This document shows, piece by piece, positions 8,518-16,387 of a stretch of DNA of 64,000 nt. The first letter of the stretch is position 1. Every line of letters begins with the position of its first letter. The stretch lies in NCBI GenBank assembly GCA_036555585.1, contig DATBLE010000060.1, positions 13,844-77,843 on the forward strand, given 5' to 3'. This DNA comes from DATBLE01 sp036555585 (GTDB lineage Bacteria > Actinomycetota > Thermoleophilia > Gaiellales > Gaiellaceae). Under the pieces are notes generated by a model that saw only the letters and a program-made list of their open reading frames with translations, was not told the origin of the DNA and ran no database searches. Position numbers and translations under genes: made by a program.

Positions 8518-11049
8518 GTGTTCGAACGGTTCACAGAGAGAGCGCGCCAGGTCGTCGTCCTCGCCCAGGACGAGGCGCGCGCGCTGAAGCACAACTACAT
8601 CGGCACCGAGCACATCCTGCTCGGCTTGCTGCGCGAAGAGGAAGGACTCGCCGCGCGCGTCCTCGAGTCCCTCGACATCACCGTCGAGGAAGTGCGGGCC
8701 CAGGTCGCCCGCATCGTCGGCCAGGGCGACGAGGTCACGACCGGCCAGATCCCGTTCACGCCGCGCGCGAAGAAGGTGCTCGAGCTGGCGCTGCGCGAAG
8801 CGCTCAGCCTCGGCCACAACTACATCGGCACCGAGCACATCCTGCTCGGCCTCGTCCGCGAGAACGAGGGCGTCGCCGCGCGCATCCTGCTCGACTTCGA
8901 CGCCGACGCCGAGAAGATCCGCAACGAGATCATCCGGATGCTCTCCGGCCCGGGGCGCCGCCAGGGCGGCTCGCCGGGCGGCGCCGCCGAGAAGTCGAAG
9001 AGCTCGAAGCTGCTCGACCAGTTCGGCCGCAACTTCACCAAGCAGGCCGCGGAGGGCAAGCTCGACCCCGTCGTCGGGCGGCAGACCGAGATCGAGCGGA
9101 TCATGCAGATCCTCTCACGCCGCCAGAAGAACAACCCCGTGCTGATCGGCGAGCCGGGGGTCGGCAAGACCGCGATCGTCGAGGGCCTGGCCCAGCGCAT
9201 CGGCTCCAACCAGGTGCCCGAGCTGCTGAAGGGCAAGCAGATCTACAGCCTCGACCTGGCCGCGCTCGTCGCCGGCTCGAAGTACCGCGGCGAGTTCGAG
9301 GAGCGCCTGAAGAAGGTGATGAAGGAGATCCAGCAGCGGGGCGACATCATCCTGTTCATCGACGAGCTCCACAACCTCGTCGGCGCCGGCGCGGCCGAGG
9401 GAGCGATCGACGCCGCCTCGATCCTCAAGCCCGCCCTGGCCCGCGGCGAGCTGCAGACGATCGGCGCCACCACGCTGGACGAGTACCGCAAGTACCTCGA
9501 GCGCGACGCCGCGCTGGAGCGGCGCTTCCAGCAGGTGCGGGTCGAGGAGCCGTCGGTCGACGACACCGTTCAGATCCTGCGCGGGCTGCGCGACCGCTAC
9601 GAGGCCCACCACCGCTGCAAGATCACGGACGAGGCCCTGCACGCCGCCGCTGCGCTCGCCGACCGCTATATCCAGGACCGGCACCTGCCCGACAAGGCGA
9701 TCGACCTCGTCGACGAGGCCGCGTCGCGGATGCGGATCAAGACGATGACCGCGCCGCCGCGCTACCGCGAGCTCGAGGAGGAGATCGAGAAGGTCCGCAA
9801 GGACAAGGAAGACGCGATCGAGAACCAGGAGTTCGAGAAGGCGGCGTCCCTTCGCGACAAGGAGCGCAAGCTCTCGCAGAAGAAGCGCGAGCTCGAGGAG
9901 TCCTGGCGCGACGAGGAGAACGAGCAGCAGCCGGAGATCGGCGAGGAGGAGATCGCCGACATCGTCTCCATGTGGACGGGCATCCCGGTCTTCAAGCTGA
10001 CCGAGGCCGAGACGCAGAAGCTGATCCGGATGGAGGACGAGCTGCACAAGCGGGTGATCGGCCAGCACGAGGCGATCGTCGCCGTGTCCAAGTCGATCCG
10101 CCGCGCGCGCGCCGGGATCAAGGACCCGAAGCGCCCGACCGGCTCGTTCATCTTCCTCGGGCCTTCCGGCGTGGGGAAGACCGAGCTGGCGCGCACGCTG
10201 GCCGAGTTCCTGTTCGGCGACGAGGATGCGCTGATCCAGGTCGACATGTCCGAGTACATGGAGAAGCACTCGGTCTCGCGGCTCGTCGGCTCGCCGCCCG
10301 GCTACATCGGCTACGACGAGGGCGGCCAGCTCACCGAGGCCGTGCGGCGCAAGCCGTACTCGGTCGTCCTGCTCGACGAGATCGAGAAGGCGCACCCGGA
10401 CGTGTTCAACATCCTCCTGCAGATCCTGGAGGACGGGAAGCTGACCGACGCGCAGGGCCGGAAGGTCGACTTCCGGAACACGATCGTGATCATGACCTCG
10501 AACATCGGCGCCGCGTCGATCTCGAAGAACCAGTCGCTGGGCTTCTCGATCGGCGACGAGAGCGGCCTCTCGTACGAGGACATGAAGGACCGCGTGATGG
10601 GCGAGCTCAAGCGCGTCTTCCGCCCCGAGCTGCTGAACCGGATCGACGAGGTGATCGTCTTCCACAAGCTGTCCAAGGACGAGATCAAGACGATCGTCGA
10701 CCTGCTGCTCAAGCGGCTGCGCGAGCAGATGGCGCTGCACGAGGCGTCGATCGAGCTCACCGACGACGCGAAGGAGATGCTCGTCGAGAAGGGCTACGAC
10801 CCGGCGATGGGCGCCCGGCCGCTGCGCCGCGCCATCCAGCGGCACATCGAGGACCCGCTCGCCGACTTCGTCCTCGGCGCCGAGCTCACGCCCGGCTCGA
10901 CGATCATGGTCGACCGCAAGGGCGACGACGAGGTCGACATCTCGATCATCCCCGGCGAGGAGCGCGAGCCCGTCGCCGTCCCGGCCGGCGACGCCTCCGA
11001 CGAGCCCGACGATCGGGCCGCCGGCGACGCCGACCACCCGGTCGACTGA
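8518..11049 (+). CDS. clpC: ATP-dependent Clp protease ATP-binding subunit ClpC
   Basis: AAA+ unfoldase that feeds proteins to ClpP. The 843 residues hold two Clp_N repeats (1-140, each with HNYIGTEHILLGL), AAA module 1 (Walker A GEPGVGKT near 213, Walker B LFIDELHN near 280), a UVR/M-domain coiled coil near 415-455 (EIEKVRKDKEDAIENQEFEK), AAA module 2 (GPSGVGKT near 549, VVLLDEIEKAHPDV) and the D2-small domain. The short middle domain separates it from ClpB. GTG 8518 gives the canonical start VFERFTERARQVVVLAQ. The acidic C-terminus is unremarkable. No ctsR or mcsAB genes lie upstream, unlike Bacillus. Confidence 0.97.
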   Translation: MFERFTERARQVVVLAQDEARALKHNYIGTEHILLGLLREEEGLAARVLESLDITVEEVRAQVARIVGQGDEVTTGQIPFTPRAKKVLELALREALSLGHNYIGTEHILLGLVRENEGVAARILLDFDADAEKIRNEIIRMLSGPGRRQGGSPGGAAEKSKSSKLLDQFGRNFTKQAAEGKLDPVVGRQTEIERIMQILSRRQKNNPVLIGEPGVGKTAIVEGLAQRIGSNQVPELLKGKQIYSLDLAALVAGSKYRGEFEERLKKVMKEIQQRGDIILFIDELHNLVGAGAAEGAIDAASILKPALARGELQTIGATTLDEYRKYLERDAALERRFQQVRVEEPSVDDTVQILRGLRDRYEAHHRCKITDEALHAAAALADRYIQDRHLPDKAIDLVDEAASRMRIKTMTAPPRYRELEEEIEKVRKDKEDAIENQEFEKAASLRDKERKLSQKKRELEESWRDEENEQQPEIGEEEIADIVSMWTGIPVFKLTEAETQKLIRMEDELHKRVIGQHEAIVAVSKSIRRARAGIKDPKRPTGSFIFLGPSGVGKTELARTLAEFLFGDEDALIQVDMSEYMEKHSVSRLVGSPPGYIGYDEGGQLTEAVRRKPYSVVLLDEIEKAHPDVFNILLQILEDGKLTDAQGRKVDFRNTIVIMTSNIGAASISKNQSLGFSIGDESGLSYEDMKDRVMGELKRVFRPELLNRIDEVIVFHKLSKDEIKTIVDLLLKRLREQMALHEASIELTDDAKEMLVEKGYDPAMGARPLRRAIQRHIEDPLADFVLGAELTPGSTIMVDRKGDDEVDISIIPGEEREPVAVPAGDASDEPDDRAAGDADHPVD

Positions 11050-11114
11050 CACCGGCGTTACGCCCTGGCGCCAGCGGGTATCCGCTCCCTCGTCCACGAC
11101 GAGAGGAGTCCGGC

Positions 11115-11612
11115 ATGGCGGAGTTGACCGTCCTCGAGAGCAAGCTCGGGGAAGTGATGGGGCTGGCGATGGCCGCGCAGGGTGCGACCGAGAAGATCGC
11201 GAAGCTCGTCGAGGAGGAAGGCGAGGACGATCTGGTGCGCACGCTCGAGCGGATGCGGCAGGAAGCCGCGGAGACCGAGGAGCGCTGCCTCGAGCGGGCA
11301 GAGGAGTTCGACGGCAAGAAGACGGCGATCCTGGAGAAGGCCCGCGAGGTCAAGCGGGAGGCAACGGAGATGATGCAGACCTACCTGGGCAGCGACGCCG
11401 ACGCGCTCGACGGGTTCGAGTTCCTGACCATGGCAGAGGCGGGGGAGGCCGGGCACTGGTCGATCGTCGAGGTGCTCGCGCAGCGGGCCCGCGACGCTCG
11501 CACGTCGACCCTCGCCGCCTGGGCGAAGCCGATCCAGGAGCGCCACTTCGAGGAGGCGAAGGAGGGCTCGCTCACGCTCGCCTCGAGCGAAGACCCGAAC
11601 GCGCCGGAGTGA
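11115..11612 (+). CDS. Helical hypothetical protein, possibly ferritin-like (DUF892-like)
   Basis: A 165-residue, highly charged, almost entirely alpha-helical protein with ATG after GAGAGGAG. Heptad-like Glu/Lys/Arg-rich segments (LVRTLERMRQEAAETEERCL; FDGKKTAILEKAREVKREAT) suggest a four-helix bundle, and the pattern of long helices with a His late in the chain (ERHFEEAKEG) recalls YciE/DUF892 ferritin-like proteins. I do not see a complete di-iron ExxH set, so the assignment is weak. It lies 65 nt after clpC and before a terminator-like hairpin pair, so it is probably co-transcribed with clpC. Confidence 0.6.
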   Translation: MAELTVLESKLGEVMGLAMAAQGATEKIAKLVEEEGEDDLVRTLERMRQEAAETEERCLERAEEFDGKKTAILEKAREVKREATEMMQTYLGSDADALDGFEFLTMAEAGEAGHWSIVEVLAQRARDARTSTLAAWAKPIQERHFEEAKEGSLTLASSEDPNAPE

Positions 11613-11615
11613 TCG

Positions 11616-11696
11616 AGGGTCAGGCTTCAGCCTGACCCTGCCCTTCGAAGCGCCCACCACGGCCGACTGCAGGGACAGGCTGAAGAGCCTGTCCCT
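11616..11696. terminator. Two tandem hairpins with near-identical stems
   Basis: AGGGTCAGGCT (11616-11626) pairs with AGCCTGACCCT (11629-11639), and AGGGACAGGCT (11671-11681) pairs with AGCCTGTCCCT (11686-11696). The two 11-bp stems differ by one base pair. Neither is followed by a run of T. They may terminate clpC transcription before radA or be copies of a dispersed palindromic repeat. Confidence 0.6.
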
Positions 11697-11740
11697 GTCT
11701 CGTCACAGTTCGCGTCGGGCCCCATCCCTAGACTGGCCTC

Positions 11741-13099
11741 GTGGCCAAGGCTGCCGCATCCGTCTTCTCCTGCCCCGAGTGCGGCTACTCGTCCGGACGC
11801 TGGCTCGGCCGCTGCCCCGGCTGCGGCGAGTTCGGGACGCTGGTCGAGGAGGCGAAGATCACGGGAGGCGCGGCGCCCGGCGCGGCGGCCAGGCCGACGC
11901 TACGGCTGGTCGAGGTCGAGGCCGAGGAGGCCGACCGCATCCCCACCGGAGTGCCCGAGCTCGACCGCGTCCTCGGCGGCGGGCTGGTGCCGGCGTCGCT
12001 CGTGCTCGTCGGCGGCGAGCCCGGCGTTGGCAAGTCGACGCTCCTGCTGATGGCGCTCCGGGCGATCGCAGGCTCGGGCCGCCGCGCGCTCCTCGTCACC
12101 GGCGAGGAGTCGAGGGCGCAGGTGAAGCTCCGTGCCGATCGCCTTGGAGGACCCGGCACGATCGAGATCCTCGCCGAGACCGAGCTGGAGACCGTCTGTG
12201 CCACGCTCGAGCGCGAGCGGCCGGACGTCTGCGTGATCGACTCCGTGCAGACCCTCTACGCGAGCGAGCTCGCGTCCGCGCCCGGCTCGGTCGCCCAGGT
12301 CCGGGAGGCCGCCGCCCGCCTGCTGCGGGTGGCGAAGGAGAGCGGCGTCGCCGCCTTCCTCGTCGGGCACGTGACGAAAGACGGCGCGGTTGCCGGCCCG
12401 CGCGTGCTCGAGCATCTCGTCGACTGCGTGCTCCAGTTCGAGGGCGACCGTTATCGCGCCCACAGGGTCCTGCGCGCGGCGAAGAACCGGTTCGGCTCGA
12501 CGAACGAGATCGGGGTCTTCGAGATGACCGGCACCGGGCTCGTCGGCGTTCCCGATCCGTCGGAGCTGTTCGGGCGCAGCGAGCCCGGCGAGGTGGGTGC
12601 GGCCGTCGCCTGCGCGCTCGAGGGCACGCGGCCGATCCTGCTCGAGATCCAGGCGCTCGTCTCGCCGACCGACCTGGCCATGCCGCGCCGGGTGGCGACG
12701 GGCGTCGACCCGAAGCGGCTGGCGATGATCGTCGCGGTGCTCGGCCGGCACGCGCGGCTCGCGCTCGGGGGCGCCGACGTGTTCGTCAACGTCGCGGGCG
12801 GGGTGCGCATCGACGAGCCGGGCGCCGACCTCGCGATCGCGCTCGCGATCGCGTCGGCGACGAAGGGCGCTCCCGTGCAGGACGGGCTCGCCGCCTTCGG
12901 AGAGCTCGGGCTCACAGGCCGTCTCCGCGCGGCCGCGCAGGCCGAGCGCCGGCTCGAGGAGTGCGCCAAGCTCGGGTTGACGGCCGTGCTGGCGCCCCGG
13001 GGCACCTCGCGCGTGCGCGGGGTCGCCGTGATCGAGGCCGGCAGCGCCGTGCAGGCGCTCGGGCTCGCTCTCGGAGAGGCCGCGGCCCACCGCGACTAG
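11741..13099 (+). CDS. radA: DNA repair protein RadA (Sms)
   Basis: RecA-like branch-migration factor in recombination. The 452 residues contain an N-terminal zinc ribbon (CPECGYSSGRWLGRCPGCG), a RecA core with Walker A GGEPGVGKST, the RadA-specific KNRFG motif (AAKNRFGSTNEIG, about residue 245), and a C-terminal Lon-like domain (FVNVAGGVRIDEPGADLAIA). GTG 11741 is preceded by TAGACT with a 6-nt gap and no Shine-Dalgarno, so the transcript is probably leaderless and separate from clpC. The clpC-radA neighbourhood is conserved in Firmicutes and many actinobacteria; disA, which follows radA in Bacillus, is replaced here by carD. Confidence 0.96.
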   Translation: MAKAAASVFSCPECGYSSGRWLGRCPGCGEFGTLVEEAKITGGAAPGAAARPTLRLVEVEAEEADRIPTGVPELDRVLGGGLVPASLVLVGGEPGVGKSTLLLMALRAIAGSGRRALLVTGEESRAQVKLRADRLGGPGTIEILAETELETVCATLERERPDVCVIDSVQTLYASELASAPGSVAQVREAAARLLRVAKESGVAAFLVGHVTKDGAVAGPRVLEHLVDCVLQFEGDRYRAHRVLRAAKNRFGSTNEIGVFEMTGTGLVGVPDPSELFGRSEPGEVGAAVACALEGTRPILLEIQALVSPTDLAMPRRVATGVDPKRLAMIVAVLGRHARLALGGADVFVNVAGGVRIDEPGADLAIALAIASATKGAPVQDGLAAFGELGLTGRLRAAAQAERRLEECAKLGLTAVLAPRGTSRVRGVAVIEAGSAVQALGLALGEAAAHRD

Positions 13100-13151
13100 A
13101 CGCCTCTGAGCAGGGATTTCTTGTGAAGAGGGCGTTAAAAGCCCTGGAAAC

Positions 13152-13181
13152 TTGGCGTTTTCAAGCCGTTTGAGCTACACT
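13152..13181 (+). promoter_or_regulatory. Promoter of carD
   Basis: TTGGCG (13152-13157) and TACACT (13176-13181) are separated by 18 nt and each matches consensus at four of six positions. Transcription would begin near 13188 and leave a leader of about 65 nt. This makes carD one of the few genes in the window with a clear -35 and an obvious leader. Confidence 0.55.
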
Positions 13182-13191
13182 GGTGGCAGTT

Positions 13192-13218
13192 CGCCGGCGG
13201 ATGTCAGACCCGCCGGCG
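13192..13218 (+). promoter_or_regulatory. Hairpin in the carD leader
   Basis: CGCCGGCGG (13192-13200) pairs perfectly with CCGCCGGCG (13210-13218) around a 9-nt loop. It starts at about the predicted transcription start and ends 21 nt before the Shine-Dalgarno, so it could stabilise the mRNA 5' end or mediate regulation. Confidence 0.5.
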
Positions 13219-13254
13219 TCTTGGCGACTACGGAGCTTCGAAAGGGGAGTCAGC

Positions 13255-13785
13255 TTGTTCAAGGTCGGCGACAAGGTGGTGTATCCACACCACGGGGCAG
13301 GCACTGTCGTGAAGAAGGAGCAGCGCGAGGTGCTGGGCCAGAAGCGCGATTACCTGACGATCAAGATCCTCCACAACGACATGACCGTGAACGTGCCGTG
13401 CGAGAACGCGGAGAAGGTGGGCCTGCGCCGCGTGATCGACGAGCAGATGGTCGAGAAGGTGCTGAAGGCCCTCCAGGGCTCCGGCACCACGATGCCGAAG
13501 AACTGGAACCGCCGCTTCAAGCACAACCGCGACAAGATGAAGACGGGCGACATCTTCGAGTTGGCCGAGGTCGTTCGCAACCTGTCGCTGCGCGACCACG
13601 AGAAGGGCCTGTCGACGGGCGAGAAGCAGATGTTCGTGAAGGCGAAGAAGATCCTCGCCAGCGAGCTCATGTACGCCAAGGCGATGGACGAGGACGAGGC
13701 CGGGGTCTGGCTGGACGAGGTTCTCTCCACCGTCGCGAACGGCAAGAAGAAGACCGCGAAGGCGACCGCGGGCGCGAGCGCCTAG
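13255..13785 (+). CDS. carD: CarD-family RNA polymerase-binding transcription factor
   Basis: CarD binds the RNA polymerase beta subunit and stabilises open promoter complexes, and is global and usually essential in actinobacteria. TTG 13255 with AAAGGGGAG six bases upstream gives the family start LFKVGDKVVYPHHGAGTVV (RNAP-interaction domain, residues 1-60). The helical C-terminal DNA-binding domain follows, with NWNRRFKHNRDKM and RDHEKGLSTGEKQM. The C-terminus ends in a Lys/Ala-rich tail. At 176 residues it is slightly longer than mycobacterial CarD (162) because of that tail. It lies 19 nt upstream of ispD. Confidence 0.95.
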   Translation: MFKVGDKVVYPHHGAGTVVKKEQREVLGQKRDYLTIKILHNDMTVNVPCENAEKVGLRRVIDEQMVEKVLKALQGSGTTMPKNWNRRFKHNRDKMKTGDIFELAEVVRNLSLRDHEKGLSTGEKQMFVKAKKILASELMYAKAMDEDEAGVWLDEVLSTVANGKKKTAKATAGASA

Positions 13786-13803
13786 CGCCCGCCCCGGAGG
13801 CCG

Positions 13804-14484
13804 GTGTCCGTCTGGGCCGTGCTCGCCGCCGCCGGCCGCGGCGAGCGGCTGGACGGGAATCGGCCCAAGGCTTTCGCGCAGCTCCGCGGCCGGCCGCTCC
13901 TGGCCGAGAGCCTCGAGCGGCTCGACGCGTCCGCCTGGATCGACGCGATCGTCGTGGTTGCGCCTCCAGGCTGGGAGGAGCCGGTGATCCTGCTCGCCGA
14001 GGAGCTCGGCTGCGGGAAGGTGGTTGCCTCCGTCGCCGGCGGCGACTCCCGCTCGGCATCCGTCCGGATCGGCGTCGGCGAGGTCGCCGACGACGCAGCG
14101 GCGATCCTCGTCCACGACGCGGCCCGGCCGCTCGTCCCAGACGCGGTGGTCGAGCGCCTGCTGGGCGCGCTCGGGGAGGGCTGGGACGGGGCCGTCCCCG
14201 GACTGCCGCCGGCGGACACGGTCAAGCGGCTGCGCGAAGGCGCCGTCGTCGAGACGCTGCCGCGCGCGGAGCTCGCCGCCGTCCAGACTCCGCAAGCTTT
14301 CGTCGCGTCGGTGCTGCGCGCTGCGGTCGTCGACGGCGGAGAGGCGACCGATTGCTCGTCGCTGGTCGAAGCCCGCGGCGGCCGGGTGAAGGTGGTGGAG
14401 GGGGACCCGCGACTGCTCAAGGTGACGACGGCGGACGATCTCGCCCTGGTCGAGTCCTGGCTCGAGGCCGCCGAGCCGGCGTGA
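13804..14484 (+). CDS. ispD: 2-C-methyl-D-erythritol 4-phosphate cytidylyltransferase
   Basis: Third-step enzyme of the MEP isoprenoid pathway: it joins MEP and CTP to give CDP-ME. The 226 residues show the nucleotidyltransferase motif LAAAGRGERLDGNRPKAF (residues 7-24), the HDAARPLV active-site loop, PADTVKRL, and LAAVQTPQAF. GTG 13804 opens the frame 18 nt after the carD stop. The TGA stop overlaps the next gene as GTGA, so translation is coupled. ispF lies one gene downstream. Confidence 0.95.
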   Translation: MSVWAVLAAAGRGERLDGNRPKAFAQLRGRPLLAESLERLDASAWIDAIVVVAPPGWEEPVILLAEELGCGKVVASVAGGDSRSASVRIGVGEVADDAAAILVHDAARPLVPDAVVERLLGALGEGWDGAVPGLPPADTVKRLREGAVVETLPRAELAAVQTPQAFVASVLRAAVVDGGEATDCSSLVEARGGRVKVVEGDPRLLKVTTADDLALVESWLEAAEPA

Positions 14485-15257
14485 TCGTCGACTACCACAT
14501 GCACCTGCGCGATCCGGAGGAGCGCATCGAGCACGCGTTCGAGGCGGTCGAGCGCTTCGTCGAGGTCGCGGCGGCGCGCGGCGTCGACGAGATCGGCTTC
14601 ACCGAGCACGTCTACTACTTCAACCAGACCGGGCCGCTGTGGACGCTCGAGTACCAGACCGAGCGCTGCGTGTACGACCTGGACGCCTACGTGGACGCGG
14701 TGCTCGAGGCGAAACGTCAGGGAATGCCCGTCAAGCTCGGGCTCGAAGTGGACTACGTCGGCGATCGGCAGGACGAGCTCGCATCGCTCCTCGAGCCCTA
14801 CCCGTGGGACTTCCTGCTCGGCTCGGTGCACTGGGTCGACGGGCTCGCGATCGACCAGGAGCCCGGCCTCTGGGCTTTCGTGTCCGTCGAGGAGGTGTGG
14901 CAGCGGTACTTCGGCGCCCTCGCCGAGCTGGCCGGATCGGGACACGTCGACGTGCTCGCGCACCCGGATCTGGCGAAGATCTTCGGCCGCCGGCCGGAAC
15001 CGATCGAGTATCCCGCGCTGACCGGCGTCGCGCTCGAGATCTCCACCAATGGCCTGTACAAGCCGGTCGGCGAGCTCTATCCCGATATCGGGTTCCTGGA
15101 GGCGGTGGGGCTGCCGATCACGCTCGCCTCCGACGCGCACGTACCCCAGAACGTCGGCCGCGACCTCGATCGTGCGGTCGAGCACGCTCGAGCGGCAGGC
15201 TACGACACGGTGACGGTGTTCGACGGACGGCGTCCTCGTCAGGAGCCGCTCGGGTGA
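14481..15257 (+). CDS. PHP-domain phosphoesterase, histidinol-phosphatase (HisJ)-like
   Basis: A metal-dependent phosphatase of the PHP superfamily, 258 residues. Metal-ligand motifs are DYHMHLRD at residues 4-11, GFTEHVYY, GLEVDYV, GSVHWVDG, DVLAHPDL and LASDAHVPQNVG. These match HisK/HisJ, which dephosphorylates histidinol phosphate. It is inserted between ispD and ispF, overlapping ispD by 4 nt (GTGA), so a housekeeping role in that operon is also possible. No other histidine genes are in the window, and the substrate is not proven. Confidence 0.85.
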   Translation: MIVDYHMHLRDPEERIEHAFEAVERFVEVAAARGVDEIGFTEHVYYFNQTGPLWTLEYQTERCVYDLDAYVDAVLEAKRQGMPVKLGLEVDYVGDRQDELASLLEPYPWDFLLGSVHWVDGLAIDQEPGLWAFVSVEEVWQRYFGALAELAGSGHVDVLAHPDLAKIFGRRPEPIEYPALTGVALEISTNGLYKPVGELYPDIGFLEAVGLPITLASDAHVPQNVGRDLDRAVEHARAAGYDTVTVFDGRRPRQEPLG

Positions 15258-15402
15258 CCGCCCGGCCCTGTGGGAGAAACGGCGCTCATCCGGCGCGTTC
15301 CGGTCACGGACACGCGCGACCTCGGCCGGTAGGATCGGCCGCGGGAGGCGGGTGGACAACCCACAACCCCTCCCCGGGTGGGGCTATGGAAGAAGGGAGC
15401 CC

Positions 15403-15894
15403 GTGACGGGCGACGGGGAGCTTCGGATCGGTCTCGGCGTCGACGCGCATGCCCTCGAGGACGGGGTTCCGCTCGTTCTCGGCGGGGTGCGCCTCGAGAG
15501 CCCGCGTGGGCTGTCGGGTCACTCGGACGGGGACGTGATCACGCACGCCCTGATCGACGCGGTCCTGGGCGCGGCGAACATGGACGACATCGGCTCGCTG
15601 TTTCCGTCGGACGGCAGCACGCCCGCCGGCGTCTCGTCGCTCGTTCTGCTCGAGGACGTGGGCACGCGCGTCCGCGCCGCCGGTTGGCAGCTCGTCAACG
15701 CCGACTGCGTCTTCATCGGCCAGGAGCCGCGACTGGCGCCGATCCGCGATCGGATGCGCACCGCCCTCTCCGCCGCGCTCGGCGTTCCGGACGATCGGAT
15801 CGCCGTCCGGGCGACCACCACCGACGGGCTCGGGTTCACCGGCCGCGGCGACGGGCTCGCTGCGCTGGCCGTTGCATTGATTCGTCGGGCCTAG
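15403..15894 (+). CDS. ispF: 2-C-methyl-D-erythritol 2,4-cyclodiphosphate synthase
   Basis: Fifth-step MEP pathway enzyme, a trimeric zinc enzyme. Motifs: GLGVDAHAL (metal ligands Asp and His), GHSDGDVITHALIDAVLGAA, DIGSLFPSDG, NADCVFIGQEP and ATTTDGLGFTGRGDG. GTG 15403 gives 163 residues. An alternative GTG at 15352 would add 17 residues not typical of the family. TAGGAT (15330-15335) could be its -10, leaving a GC-rich leader. The 3' end overlaps the convergent marR gene by 59 nt. Confidence 0.95.
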   Translation: MTGDGELRIGLGVDAHALEDGVPLVLGGVRLESPRGLSGHSDGDVITHALIDAVLGAANMDDIGSLFPSDGSTPAGVSSLVLLEDVGTRVRAAGWQLVNADCVFIGQEPRLAPIRDRMRTALSAALGVPDDRIAVRATTTDGLGFTGRGDGLAALAVALIRRA

Positions 15895-16333
15895 ACAGCA
15901 CCTTTCGCATTGCGTCCTCGAGCCGGTCGAGGGCGAGATCGAGCTCTCGCGGCGAGTAGTCGAGCCGCTCGTGCACCCGTGCGACCGATCCCTGGAGCGC
16001 CGGGAAGGCGCTGACCGTGTGCCTGTCGCCGGGCTTCGTCACTTCGAGCAGCGAGGAGCGGCCGTCCTCGGGGTTGGGCCTGCGGCGGACCAGGCGGCGC
16101 GCCTCCAGACGGCGCAGGTACGACGAGAGCGTCGTCGGCGGCATGCCGAGGAGAGCGGCCAGCCGCGAGGGCGTGATCGGCTGGAAGGCCCTGATCGCGC
16201 TGAGCACCGCGAAGTCGTTCGGTCGAACCTTGACGCCCTTCATGGCCCGTCCGAGCAGATCGTCCGCAAGCTGGCCGAGGATGAAGAGCCGGAAGAGGAC
16301 GTTGCGGCCTCGAGTGGGTGGCTGGGTTGGCAT
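15836..16333 (-). CDS. MarR-family transcriptional regulator
   Basis: A 165-residue winged-helix regulator. The DNA-binding region is ITPSRLAALLGMPPTTLSSY (helix-turn-helix, about residues 53-72), followed by the wing RLVRRRPNPEDGRSSLLEVT. It diverges from the beta-propeller gene, and the 54-bp gap is occupied by a long palindrome that is the likely operator for both directions. The ATG lies only 4 bp from the palindrome, which fits autorepression. The C-terminal end overlaps ispF on the other strand. Confidence 0.9.
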   Translation of the reverse strand: MPTQPPTRGRNVLFRLFILGQLADDLLGRAMKGVKVRPNDFAVLSAIRAFQPITPSRLAALLGMPPTTLSSYLRRLEARRLVRRRPNPEDGRSSLLEVTKPGDRHTVSAFPALQGSVARVHERLDYSPRELDLALDRLEDAMRKVLSRPDESMQRPAQRARRRGR

Positions 16334-16337
16334 GAAT

Positions 16338-16370
16338 TACGAGATCGCAGTATATTGCTGCGAAGTCGTA
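16338..16370. promoter_or_regulatory. Palindromic operator between marR and the beta-propeller gene
   Basis: TACGA-2-TCGCAG-7-CTGCGA-2-TCGTA forms an 11+11 position inverted repeat over 33 bp. The AT-rich centre (TATATT) could supply -10 sequences. It is the natural MarR-dimer site and would control both divergent genes. Confidence 0.7.
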
Positions 16371-16387
16371 CTACTCAGGAGGGTCGC

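Noticed and set aside
9115..11097. A 660-codon antisense frame across clpC
   Set aside because: It mirrors the ClpC codons, is rich in Leu/Val/Asp repeats without motifs, and clpC on the other strand is unambiguous.
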